DNA from: Phyto melanocephala
Taxonomy: Eukaryota; Arthropoda; Insecta; Diptera; Rhinophoridae
Assembly: GCA_941918925.1 (NCBI GenBank)
Contig: OW799236.1
Coordinates: 100,828,562-100,892,561 of the forward strand
Reading direction: 5' to 3'
Length of the DNA stretch: 64,000 nt
In this document: one piece after another, positions 36,327 through 46,378 of the stretch
Numbering within the stretch: the stretch's first letter is position 1
Layout of the letters: each line of letters starts with the position of its first letter
Made by a program: the position numbers and the translations under genes
Notes under the pieces: model-generated
Told to the model about the DNA's origin: nothing
Seen by the model: the letters and a program-made list of their open reading frames with translations, nothing else
Database searches by the model: none

Positions 36327-37972
36327 CCCTTTGACGACCAGAGGCAAACATTCTTGCCCAGGGGTTTTCATCATATAATTGTTTCCGAGGAGATCGAATA
36401 AATTTGTTCAATATTGGTTTACAGCAGACGATAGTGGCAACACAAATGTGGTCGGTGGTAGGTTCGTATATGCCCCCATTTGCCCGCTAGGTGGCCTCAA
36501 TGTTTGTCAAAAAGTCAACTTACTTTAGAGGGGTAGTGTGGAGAGACCGTAGGATACATCTGTCTAAAACTAAGGCATATTTTGGCGGCACCTCTTACCT
36601 TTAAAAAAATATATTAGCCAGGTTTGTGTAAGTTTTGAGCTGCCCACAACTTTGCCAAACGTTTTTGGCAAGTATGTTTGCCTGTGGGCTCAAACGGAAA
36701 AAAATGCATTTAAAAATAATCAAATGTTTGTTGCTTATTTTCATCATTATATGTATGTCTGAGTATACAGTCTTAAATTTTTTGGTGCATGTCTGTTTTT
36801 AATTGTTTATAATGAAATTTAATTGAACTAAACAGACTTTGTTTGTTATTGTTTTAAGTTGCAAGCTTTTTTTGCGCTGCTAGTGTCTTCGTTTTCATTC
36901 ACTAATTATTCGAAATCAATAAGAGAAAACGTATTTCCTGCATTACTATTTAATATTGTATTATTATAGTATTTCGAGTCCAAGAGGATAAACCGATAGA
37001 AATTGTTATCGAAGGCAATAATCCCGTAGAGTCTCCTGTAATTAAAAAGATCCGCAGTAGTCGTAACCTATTAACAGTTGCTGTAGAGGCTGAGCCAATT
37101 GCAACGACTTCTAATGCTTTAGTCATACTAGAAAAGCCAATACATTTTATACCACCAGATAAGACTTTCCGGTTCAGAGAGACGAGTGCCTATAAAAGCC
37201 CCGTTTTTACTGGATTTCAGGATTGCACTTATGAATATTCCCAAGTTTTAAAACCTACTGTAAATATACATGAGGAAATGCCATCAGCATATGATGTGTT
37301 TAATGCTGTTTGTAATTTTGAAGGTTAGGTTTTACAATTTCAACATACTAGTTCAGAAATGTGCATAATAATAGTGGAGTAGTCCAAACTGTATGCTATG
37401 CAAAAAGGTCGTGTTTTTACTCTGACCGTGTAAGAGTTCAAGGCTTATATCGGCCTAATCATACGTTAAGCCTAGTAAAACTACCCAGTATTCGAATATA
37501 TTGGTCCACAGATCCGACATTTCAGCAATCTCAAAGTGCAGATATCAGGACGCGGCCTCCCACCTATGGCAAATATAGTCGCACAAATGTATTTTGTACT
37601 ATATGTAATGTATTCCTTTGCTTCACATTATCACGTGACTACTTTGGCGAGTACCATTCTTTGTAAATTATTTGTTTAATAGCCTAAATAAATAAACAAA
37701 TATAAAATAACATACGTTTCAATAAAATTTTTTTTATAAAAGAATTTTCTTTCAGCCAATAGGCAAATACATTTGCCAGAAGTAATATTTTTTTCTTGGA
37801 TAAAAAATTCCCTTTCAACCCAGAGGCAACTATATTTGCCAATTAAAATGAGGGACAAAGCGAGGACCTAGAGGGCCAAATTTTTTTTACGTACCTATTA
37901 TTGGTGCATATATTATGAAAATATAAAAAACTAAAAAATCGCTTCAGTAGAAAAAGTCCGGTCCTCAAAGGG
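36327..37972 (+). mobile_element. piggyBac-like transposon, internally deleted, with TTAA ends
   Basis: The ends CCCTTTGACGACC and GGTCCTCAAAGGG are inverted repeats with one mismatch. They are flanked on both sides by TTAA (36323-36326 and 37973-37976), the piggyBac target duplication. Four 16-bp palindromic motifs of the form GGCAA-N6-TTGCC lie subterminally: 36343, 36667, 37762 and 37825, two near each end. The interior encodes separate N- and C-terminal pieces of a PGBD-type transposase. The 1646-bp length is less than the roughly 2.4 kb usual for autonomous elements. Confidence 0.9.
36963..37666 (+). pseudogene. piggyBac-type transposase pieces
   Basis: The first piece (frame of 36978 to the stop at 37326) is an N-terminal acidic, low-homology region (VQEDKPIEIVIEGNN..., ending YDVFNAVCNFEG) with no clear start Met. 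A possible acceptor TATTATTATAG precedes it. The second piece (37361-37666) has SIRIYWSTDPTFQQS, like the YWS block of the family. It then joins directly to RPPTYGKYSRTNVFCTICNVFLCFTLSRDYFGEYH, the cysteine-rich C-terminal finger (C-x2-C-x5-C...H). The catalytic core with the conserved Asp residues is missing, so the product cannot transpose. The ends and finger could still interact with a transposase in trans. Confidence 0.75.
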
Positions 37973-37976
37973 TTAA

Positions 37977-40709
37977 ACAAATTGTTTAAATGCTTTAATA
38001 TAATTGAGGCAAAAAAAAACCAGCTAATCTGTTTACAGACAGTAAATTTTTAGATATTTTGTAAATATAATCATTTTATTGAATTTAATGTTTACAAAAC
38101 TATTACTTTAAATTGATTTTGAAAAAATTTTCTCTAAGTAAATTTTTTTTTGAGAAGTATATTCTAATAGAGATATTTTTAAAATTAAATTAAAAAATTA
38201 TCAATTTTAGTTTAACATATATCCAACCAAAATATCCTAAGTTTGCTTAAGTAGAGCTTAAAGAGCAAGCCACACGAATCATGAGATCTTATTATAGTGA
38301 AACATTTTAAATTTTGTGGTTCACATTCTTACAGACTGTTACAAACCACATATTGAACAAATGCAAGTTTCTCTCAACCATCAACAATAACAGGGCTTGT
38401 ATTAAGTGCAAAAAAAAATAGTGAAAACATGAACGTGGTAATTTATATGTTTATTTTAAATATTTTTCAGTTTATCTGTTAATACAGCAAATAATGATTA
38501 AATTGCACTGTCATTGAATTCAGACATTCCCACGCTTAGCAGAATGAAGAAATGACCAACAACAACAAACAAAAACATAAGTCAAGGTGCTAATATAATT
38601 CTATAGTTAAAGATGACGCAAAGTAAAGTTGTTCATAAATGATTTAAACATACAAGGATGTTTAAAAAGCAAATTCATAGTTTCTCTTGATGCTAAAGAA
38701 ACAACAGAAGGCTAAAAGAGTAAAAGTAACTGGTAATAATAGTGAGGATGATGAGCAGAAAATTTTCATGTTTCTGTTTTGCTTTAGCAATAAAAAATGA
38801 TGTTTAATCATTTGACAGCAGGTAAAAAAGATTCACTGGCAATAAAACAAAATTTCCCATTGTTTTTTTAACGTTTAAGAATTTTAAAACTAAATCTCCT
38901 TTTGTTAGGTTTTATGATTGCAAGATAAATTTAATAGTCTGAGTAACAGAATGTGGAACTGGAAATCAGTGTCTGGCTGCATAATGAACATGCGCAGTTA
39001 AACATCGCCTTTTTAAATTTAACAACAAGGGTTTAACGAACAACATAAATCAGAGCGTAACGGAAAATCATCCAAAAGGAAACAAGAAAATGATTACGAA
39101 GACAAAATGCTAATAAAATTCAGGTGCTACAATCTAAGGACATAACAGGCTCTCAACTCAACGAAGGATGAGTACGACAAAATAAGCAACAAATGAGTTT
39201 TAAATGAACCTAAAAAAAATAAGAGAGCCATCAAGAGAGTAAATAAGGTCGTTGGGTAAATATATTCTCTTGTGCGCAACAACCCTTTCGTGTTCTCTCG
39301 TTTATTAGAACTTCGAATTCGCCGTAAAACCTTGCTATAAGTAGTCGTATACACGATTTGTGGTAAAAATTCACCTCGTCGTTATTTAAGTGTCCTGCTT
39401 AACTAATGGTCATATAAATGAGCTGAATTCGTAATTGTTGTTGTTGTTTTTGTCACAGAGAAAAATTGGTTCAACCTGTAAAATACAGACACAAATATTC
39501 GTATTATTTTTGTACTCCAATGTAATTGTACAATATTTTGCATTTTTTTTAGGAAATTTCGTTTTGTTTGTTTTTAAACGTACCTGGTATCGGCATATGT
39601 ATGTACATATTAATGGTGATATTTTAATGTCTAATATGGTAGATATATTTGAATGTTTAAATGAATGGCTGTATTAATGTAATGTATATGTATGTTAGTG
39701 TGTAAAGTGAAAGAGTTCCCAGTGCGTGAAAAATGTATTTTTACCTTGACTTGTTTCCCAAAAACGTCTGCCCTTATATAGTTTTTTAAGTATTTTTCTG
39801 GCTGTAATTGTATTTAGCCACGGTGAAAAATATATTCCTACAAAATGTAATAAATCTTTAAGTGTGTAGAGATACGAACATTTGTTTATCAATAGAAAAA
39901 ATTAAAACCAACATAGGAGGTGTGAGCTCAGTCATTGAGACACAGTGTGATAGTTTTATTATAGTTAACAGATTCAATACCTGTTATACCCGAAGTTTAA
40001 AGCATTACAGCTAATCTTATTCTTCTTTCACATAGCAATACACACTTTCAATCCCACACTTAATAGTATTTAAAAATATCTTATAATAGGTTTTCAGTAA
40101 TAATTTTTTAATTACAGTTTTTTCGAATTTTTGCTTGTTATTTATAAATTTTTTTCTAGTTGCATTACTTTCTTATTTCACATAATAATTAGCTTATGAC
40201 TTTAAAACACACGTAGATAAAAATCATACGAACACGAATGTGTAAAATGTAAGCTAGTGTTCTTTTATTGTTGGACTAAAATGTCGTAGACGTTGTGTTG
40301 TACAAACAAGTACAAGTATTTTCGTTTGTTCTTTAAATATATGCAAATGATACTCTAGCATTTAAGTTAACCTATAATAAATTATAATTTATTATTAGAA
40401 CTATATATTTAAATGGTTATTAAGAGGGTTTCCCATATTAACAAAAAATGGCATTACTAATTGCTATAGTATACAATATATAATTAAGGAAAATTAACTA
40501 ATAAGGAAGGCAGAACGGAAATAGGGAGGGGAAATGTTTTGCTACAATTTTTTGTTTGTAATCAAAACGTATGATAAAATTCTAAGATTTTATGTTAAAA
40601 TATCAGATTATTAGTATTATATTTTGAATATAAATATTTTTATATATAATGACTCTTTATATATGATTAACTGACTTCCCAATAATTAAAAATAAAATTT
40701 ATTTTTAGC
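37977..40709. other. No gene recognised apart from a tRNA-like patch
   Basis: AT-rich non-coding DNA. Small frames at 39127 and 39435 have no domain signature. The patch at 39913-39990 is described separately. Confidence 0.5.
39913..39990 (+). repeat. tRNA-like or SINE-like fragment
   Basis: GTGAGCTCAGTCATTGAGAC resembles a tRNA A-box region (TAGCTCAGTCGGTAGAGC). About 50 bases later, AGATTCAATACCTG resembles a B box (GGTTCGANTCC). There is no foldable acceptor stem, so it is not a functional tRNA; a decayed tRNA-derived SINE is the likelier reading. Confidence 0.3.
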
Positions 40710-40792
40710 TAAATAGTGGTTAAATTTTAAGGGCCGATATTGAGTGTGAACCATACCTAGACGTCAAGTTTTTTTCTGCGTTTTATTTAACA

Positions 40793-41661
40793 CTAGCCAA
40801 GCCCGGCGCGCGTTGCTACGCCCCTTAATGAATCGAAATGCATTCTAAATTTTAATTGAATATCAAGTGCAAAAACCTAAAAATTATAATTTTTTTATGG
40901 GCGTGGTATTGCCCACTTTTCTAATCACGAAATTGTAAAGTCGTAACAGCTCAATATGTGTGCAAAGTTTCAGAAGAATCGGACTAGTGCAAGTACCTCA
41001 AAATTATAATTATTTTTATGAGCGTGGCCCTGCCCACTTTTCTAATCACGAAATTGTAAAGTCATAACAGCTCAATATGTGTGCGAAGGTTCAGAATAAT
41101 CGGTTCAGTGCAAGTACCTCAAAATGATACCTTTTTTTTATGGGCGTGGCACTGCCCACTTTTCTAATCACGAAATTATTAAATCATGACAGCTCGATAT
41201 GTGTGCAAAGTTTTAGAGAAATCGGTCTGGTGCAAGTAACTCAAAATTATAACCTTTTTTTATGGGCGTGGCCCTGCCCACTTTTCTAATCACAAAATTT
41301 TATGGTTGTGACAGCTTAGTATGTGTGCAAAGTTTCCATAAAATCGGTCCAGTGCAAGTACCTCAAAATTAAAACTTTTTTAGGGGCGTGGCCCCGCCCA
41401 CTTTTTTATCACGAAATTATTTAGTCATGACAGCTCGATATGTGTGCAAAGTTTCAGAAAAATCGGTCAAGTGCAAGTAGCTAAAAATGATAACTAATTT
41501 TTATGGGCGTGGCCCCGCCCACTTTTTTCAACCCATAAACACTCCCTGGTATATGTACAACAACTAACCAAAGTTTGAGCCCGATCGGTTTTACAGTTTC
41601 GGAGTCTATAGCTAACACACACACACACACACAAACAGAGTTTCACTTTTATATATATAGA
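40793..41661 (-). mobile_element. Non-autonomous Helitron inside the mariner 5' UTR
   Basis: On the minus strand the element starts TCTATATATATAAAAGTG and ends GGGCTTGGCTAG. It is inserted exactly between an A (complement of 41662) and a T (complement of 40792), the Helitron rule of 5' TC, 3' CTAG and A|T target with no duplication. A GC-rich, partly palindromic CGCGCGCCGGGC lies just before CTAG. Removing it restores a continuous mariner leader (TTTAACA joined to TTTCTCAA). Most of the interior is a tandem array. No Rep/helicase gene is present. Confidence 0.85.
40870..41540 (-). repeat. ~121-bp tandem array inside the Helitron
   Basis: Five full units and a partial sixth are spaced 119-122 bp; the CACGAAATT landmark occurs at 40926, 41047, 41169, 41291 (as CACAAAATT) and 41410. 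Each unit has GGGCGTGG-x-CTGCCCAC, then CAGCT-ATATGTGTGCAAAGTTT and AAATCGGTC-AGTGCAAGTA. An AC dinucleotide run follows at 41613-41634. Confidence 0.9.
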
Positions 41662-41693
41662 TTTCTCAATTCCAGACTAACTCAATATGAACC

Positions 41694-42739
41694 ATGAAAA
41701 GATACACAATCGAGCAACGCGTTAAAGTTTTTCATGCTTATTATGAAAATGGGCGTTTAAATGAAAATGCATATCGTGCACTTCGTGATTTTACGGTCAA
41801 TTTAATCGTCCAAATGTGCGTACAATCGGAAAAATCGTGCAAAAATTTTAACAAGCCGGGTCTATAGGAGATGTGAAAACACCAGTGCATGCTTATACAG
41901 TTCGTACTGCAGAAAATATTGTTGCTGTTTGCGATAGTGTGGCTGAAGAGCCGTCCACCTCAACTCGTTGTTGGGTCCATCAATTGCACCGCTCTCGTCA
42001 TTGATGAACATTTTGCATAAAGACTTGCATTAAAACGCTTATAAGGTACAATTGACTTTAGAACTAAAGCCTCTTGACCATTCCAAACATCGTCAATGTT
42101 CACAATGGTGGCACGTAATAGCATCTGTGGATGGTCAGTTTTCGAAGAAAATCATCTTCAGTGATGAGGCACATTTTCAACTCAGTGGATTCGTTAATAA
42201 GCAGAATTGCCTCATTTGGGCAAATGACAATCCAAAAGTGATTGTCGAAAAAACAATGCATCCACAAAGAGTGACTGTTTGTGCGGTTTATGGGCTGTCG
42301 GCATCATTGGGCCGTATTTTTTCCAAAATGAGGCCGGTCAAGCAGTAACTGTGAATGGTGTTCGCTATGGTGAGATGATAACGAACTTTTTATGGCCTGA
42401 ATGAGAAGATATGGATATTGAAGATATGTAGTTTCAACAGGACGGTGCCACTTGCCACACAGCTGACGAAACAATGGCTTTTTTGTGCGACAAGTTCAAT
42501 GGCCGTGCCATCGCACATGATGGAAATGTTAATTGGCCTGCAAGGTCATGTAATTTGACACCGTTGGACTTCTTTCTTTGGAGTTTTTGTATTAAAAAGG
42601 TGTACGTCAATAAGACAGACACAGTTCAAGAGCTAATTCGCCACATTAACGAAATATAACCTAAATTATGCCTCAGCATCATCGAAATTTCGACCGAGGT
42701 CGCGGCGGCCATTTGGCAGGTATTTTGTTCCATACGTAA
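41694..42739 (+). pseudogene. DD41D mariner transposase, decayed
   Basis: The start at 41694 gives MKRYTIEQRVKVFHAYYENG, the first helix-turn-helix. A frameshift leads to NRPNVRTIGKIV and GDVKTPVHA (second HTH and linker). IIFSDEAHFQLSGFVNKQ (about 42148-42200) carries the first catalytic Asp. FQQDGATCHTA carries the second Asp at 42441, and NWPARSCNLTPLDFFLW carries the third at 42567. There are 41 residues between the second and third Asp, the DD41D spacing of rosa-type mariners, as opposed to 34 in classical mariner. The C-terminus is GGHLAGILFHT. Several stops (for example after WPE and in EDM-FQQD) and frameshifts make it inactive. Confidence 0.85.
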
Positions 42740-42923
42740 TTTAAATATACCAATATTATCATAATAAAAAGAAATTACAATAATTTTCTATATAATGTGT
42801 GTTATTCAAAAATGTTACCACCCTTTACATAAACATTGGGCTTTGGCGTGACTACAAATGTTTATGTTAATCTTATCGAAATCAGTAGAGTGATTGTAGA
42901 CAGTTTCACACAAAGAAAATATT

Positions 42924-44879
42924 CACCCCAATTCTAAATATTCCCAGGGAATTGAATTCCCCGGGAATTCATTTTTCCCGCGAATAAAATTCCCCTATTC
43001 TAAACAGTCGGGGAAGGGAATAACAAGGGAGAGAGAATTTTACATTTTCGAAGTCAGCTGTTTGCTTTTGCTGTTTTGTTTTGACAAAATATTTGCTAAT
43101 AATTTTTAGAAATATTAAGCGAAAAAAGTGAATACTCGTAAATAATAAAAAAGAAATAGTTAAAAGTGAATAAAAATGTTTAGTGTAGCGTTGATAATAA
43201 TAGCTGAAGCAAAAAACTCAGAAGCATATCAATCTGACAAGAATAAGCAAAGGGTAGAAAGGAGAATGCTACGTGACGCCAGCAACCCACTTGAGTTGCC
43301 GCACATTTTGTAAGTAAATTTTACTTTTGGAGTAAATAAATCGGCGTTCAAATATCTGTTGGACGTGTTCAGCCCAAAGGTAAGTCGTTTGCAATTTCTC
43401 CAATCGTGAAATTAAGTGAGATTTTACGCTTCTTTGCTGAAGGTTGGTACCAAACGGGTATAGGTAAAGATTGCGGCGTGTCTGTGGATCAGTGTAGTCT
43501 TAGCAAAGTTCTGGCAGAAGTTATTAATATATTTGAGGAGCATTTACGCCCAATATAGATAAGTTTTTGTAGAACTGAAGTGCAAAAACGGCAAATTGCG
43601 TTAGCTTTTTATGTAAAGTATGGTATTCTAAGCATTATAGGATGTGTTGACGGATCGCATGACCGCATTATTTCTCCTCCTAAGAACAAGCATCTTTACT
43701 ACAATACGAAGAAATACTATAATTTGAATGTAATGCTGGTAAAGTATTTCTTTTGTTTTAAATTATCAATAATTAATTTTTAATCAAAAAATTTCAGGTC
43801 TGTGATCATGAGCTGAGGATTCAGTACGTTGATGCCTTACATCCTGGAGCGTGTCACGATTCCTTTATTTGGAATTCTGGCGAATGGCGTACTCACCTTG
43901 AGCAAGAATAACTTAGAGGTGGCAGCAATTATTGGCTTCTTGGTAAAGTTTTGAATGATAACAGACAATTCATAAATTAAAACTGCATTTTTTTTAGCAG
44001 ACGCAGGATATTCACTTGAACTGTGACTTTTAACGTCTTATAGATATTATGTGGACATCTATAAGACGTCTGTTGAAATTAAATTTAATGAAATTCACTC
44101 TAAGTGTCGAAATGTGGTTGAACGCACTAATGGTGTTTTAAAAATTGATGGAGGTGCATTCTTGGTGCTAGAAAGCTTCACTACGCTCCAAAAAAAGCTG
44201 CTAAAATAACAAATTTTTGCTGTTCCTTGCATAACATAACAATACTACAGTACACGATGTAGAAAATTTAGATTGTTAGAGCGTTTAGGATAATAATGTG
44301 GTATCCTTAGACTCACCACAATATTAATCCATTGCCCAAAATATTAGAAAATATAATAGAAAAATATTAGAAAAAATATTGCGAATAATCTGTAATAAAT
44401 TTCTGTAATTAAGCCACTTCTTATTTATGTATATACATTTTTTAAATAAATATAACATTTTATTAAAAAATTTAAAAACTTCAAAAATTAAAAAAAAGAT
44501 AAATAAAAATTAAAATTATTTTAAAACTAAAAAACAATTCATTATTCTGCTTCCTGTTTGTTGTTTTTGTCCTAAAAGTAACAATAAATACATTATTTAT
44601 CACAATTTGTATAAAAAAATATTAAATACTTACATTTTTGTCACAACTCCCTTTAAATTTGTTGGCGGATTTTTTCCCAAAAATTGTTATTACATTCTCC
44701 CTTTAATTACCTTTCATAATACCTACTTTTTTCCCAGGGAACAATTTCCCAATTTCGAAGTTCATTTAGAATAAGGGAAAAGGGAAAGGGAACAAATTTC
44801 CCCGGGAGAAGTTATTTAGAATAGGGGAACAGGGAATAGGGAAATAATTCCCAGGGAATTGTTATTTAGAATTGGGGTG
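42924..44879 (+). mobile_element. PIF/Harbinger transposon, complete ends, decayed
   Basis: The ends CACCCCAATTCTAAATA and TATTTAGAATTGGGGTG are perfect 17-bp inverted repeats, flanked by ATT on both sides (42921-42923 and 44880-44882), a 3-bp duplication as expected for the superfamily. Subterminal regions repeat blocks such as ATTCCCAGGGAATTG, CCCGGGAATT and TTTAGAATAGGGGAA several times on each side. The interior carries a HARBI1-like transposase with introns. No separate Myb-like second gene was recognised. The length of 1956 bp suggests only modest deletion. Confidence 0.9.
43176..44270 (+). pseudogene. HARBI1-like transposase, spliced but broken
   Basis: The start at 43176 leads to RRMLRDASNPLELPHIL, the typical N-terminal block. 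It is followed after a disruption by NKSAFKYLLDVFSP, ISPIVKLSEILRFFAEGWYQTGIGKD, and LSKVLAEVINIFEEHLRPI ending in a stop. The DDE region continues as IIGCVDGSHDRIISPP (first Asp) and KKYYNLNVML. It is joined across a 59-base intron (43739-43797, GTAAAG...TTTCAG) to VCDHELRIQYVDALHPGACHDSFIW (second Asp). A second 55-base intron (43943-43997) joins YWLL to ADAGYSLE. At least three stops or frameshifts are present. The exon junctions restore the family alignment, which supports both introns. Confidence 0.85.
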
Positions 44880-44882
44880 ATT

Positions 44883-45771
44883 ATTCACTGCATATCCAAA
44901 GAACTACATTAGAGATGATATACGCATTACATTTCAACACTTAAGAGATTGAAGCAATTAGCATTGTAACTCCCATACAAATTAAGAATTTATTTTGCAA
45001 CATCAACATTTAGATAGTAAGCCATCAAGCTCGCGTACAAAATAGATTTTATTTCATTATATCTTATTTTAATTTAATTTTTAGGCTATAAGTTCAATGT
45101 GATTATGACAAAATATCTAGAAAAATTTAGTTATCCGATACTAGCTGAGTGGAATGCATTTTCGAAACCAGCTACGGTTTCTTCATCAGCACTGTTTTGA
45201 TCAGAACAACAAGTTTTGTGTATAGATATCAACCATTTTACTCAGTATTATGTTGACAATTGAAGCCTAGACGCTTCATACTATTATACTGAGTATTTCG
45301 AAATGAGAAAGTATAATAGTGTGAATACAATATATTATGAAAAGTAAAAAAATACGAACAGAAATTTGACAGTCGTATGGTAATTTTCATTTTTTGAAAT
45401 TTTTCTAAACACTAAACATCTAACTATATTATGCTTTTGCTGGCTAAACCAACTGTCAAAAATCAATGAAAAGTCTGTCAAATGCTTAAGCATATTTTTG
45501 AAAACTTGTCGGTGGATATATTGTACTTTTTAAACTTAAATACTTTTTATGATTAGTTGCAAATATTTGTACTTATGCCAAAACTGTTTTATTTCTGTAT
45601 TTCCTTAATATATCGATATTGTCAAAAAATTATTATTTAATTGTAAAATGTAAAAATATTTTACCATAAACCAAAAAATTTATATATATATTTCATTAAT
45701 TTGAAAAACAAATTGTTAGCGTCTGTCATGTGTAAACCGTATCATGTAATTTGCCTTGTGTAATTGCACAC
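44883..45771. other. No gene; contains dispersed repeat F copy 2
   Basis: GAGTGGAATGCATTTTCGAAACCAGCTACG at 45149-45178 matches the inverted copy at 12030-12085. TACTATTATAC near 45280 pairs with GTATAATAGT near 45311. The rest is AT-rich. Confidence 0.5.
45138..45205 (+). repeat. Dispersed repeat F, copy 2
   Basis: It shares the AATGCATTTTCGAA and CAGCTACG core and the CATCAGCACT / TATCGGCACT continuation with 12030-12085 in opposite orientation. Its boundaries are unclear. Confidence 0.5.
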
Positions 45772-46378
45772 TTACCCTACGTTGCCACAGGCAAGTATTT
45801 ACTTGCAAGTATTGTATACGTATTACTAACGAAAATCAGGAGAAATGCCAAAAAAAACACAAAATTTTTTTGAGTGGCTACACAGCACAGTGCAAGTTCA
45901 TTTTTAAAATGTCGTCAACAAATAAACTTCAAACAAATTTAAAACAAATGGCGCTGCTTCAATTGGTAATTAAGTGTTGTCAATATCCACTATTGAACGT
46001 TACCTTTAGACATGTAACTTTTTAATATAATTTTTTTTATTAAATTTTGATATTTATATTAAAACTTACATTTTAAATGAATATTTATATTTTTTCTTAA
46101 TATTCTTCATATACATATATATATATATTTATTAAAAAAATTAGCTGAATTATATACCACAATTATATGATATATTATTGAGTTAACAAAAAACTCAGTA
46201 TTAGACAACACTGTTTTTCGGCTTGTCACTTTACTTGCCGTAACTGTAAAAATTTTACTTGCTAAAAAATTTCTTCGCAAGCTGAGTCGCAAGTTGCCAA
46301 AGTGTAGTTGTGTTAGTAAAAAAGTGTTAGTGTGTTGGTTTTTTTTCACTTGCACTTGCATGTGGCAACGGTAGGTAA
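45772..46378. mobile_element. hAT-like MITE, candidate
   Basis: The left end TTACCCTACGTTGCCACA and the reverse complement of the right end (TTACCTACCGTTGCCACA) match at 16 of 18 positions. Subterminal CAAGT/ACTTG motifs recur: GGCAAGTATTTACTTGCAAGT at the left, CACTTGCACTTGCA and CGCAAGTTGCC at the right. The ...GTTGCCA end and length of about 600 bp fit a hAT MITE, but no 8-bp duplication is preserved. The open frames inside are not recognisable proteins. Confidence 0.55.

Larger units (their letters stand above)
40712..42825 (+). mobile_element. rosa-type (DD41D) mariner interrupted by a Helitron
   Basis: The left end AATAGTGGTTAAATTTTAAG and the reverse complement of the right end (AAGGGTGGTAACATTTTTGA) are imperfect terminal repeats. 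TA flanks both (40710-40711 and 42826-42827). Without the 869-bp Helitron at 40793-41661 the element is 1245 bp, the normal length of a full mariner. The ends match those of the deleted elements at 25153-25768 and 60394-61012, so all three belong to one lineage. Its transposase has decayed. Confidence 0.85.

Noticed and set aside
39913..39990. Functional tRNA gene
   Set aside because: A- and B-box-like segments only; no acceptor stem pairing or anticodon arm can be drawn.
45756..46361. Frames inside the hAT-like MITE (89 and 84 codons)
   Set aside because: They overlap the subterminal CAAGT repeats on opposite strands and have no transposase motifs.
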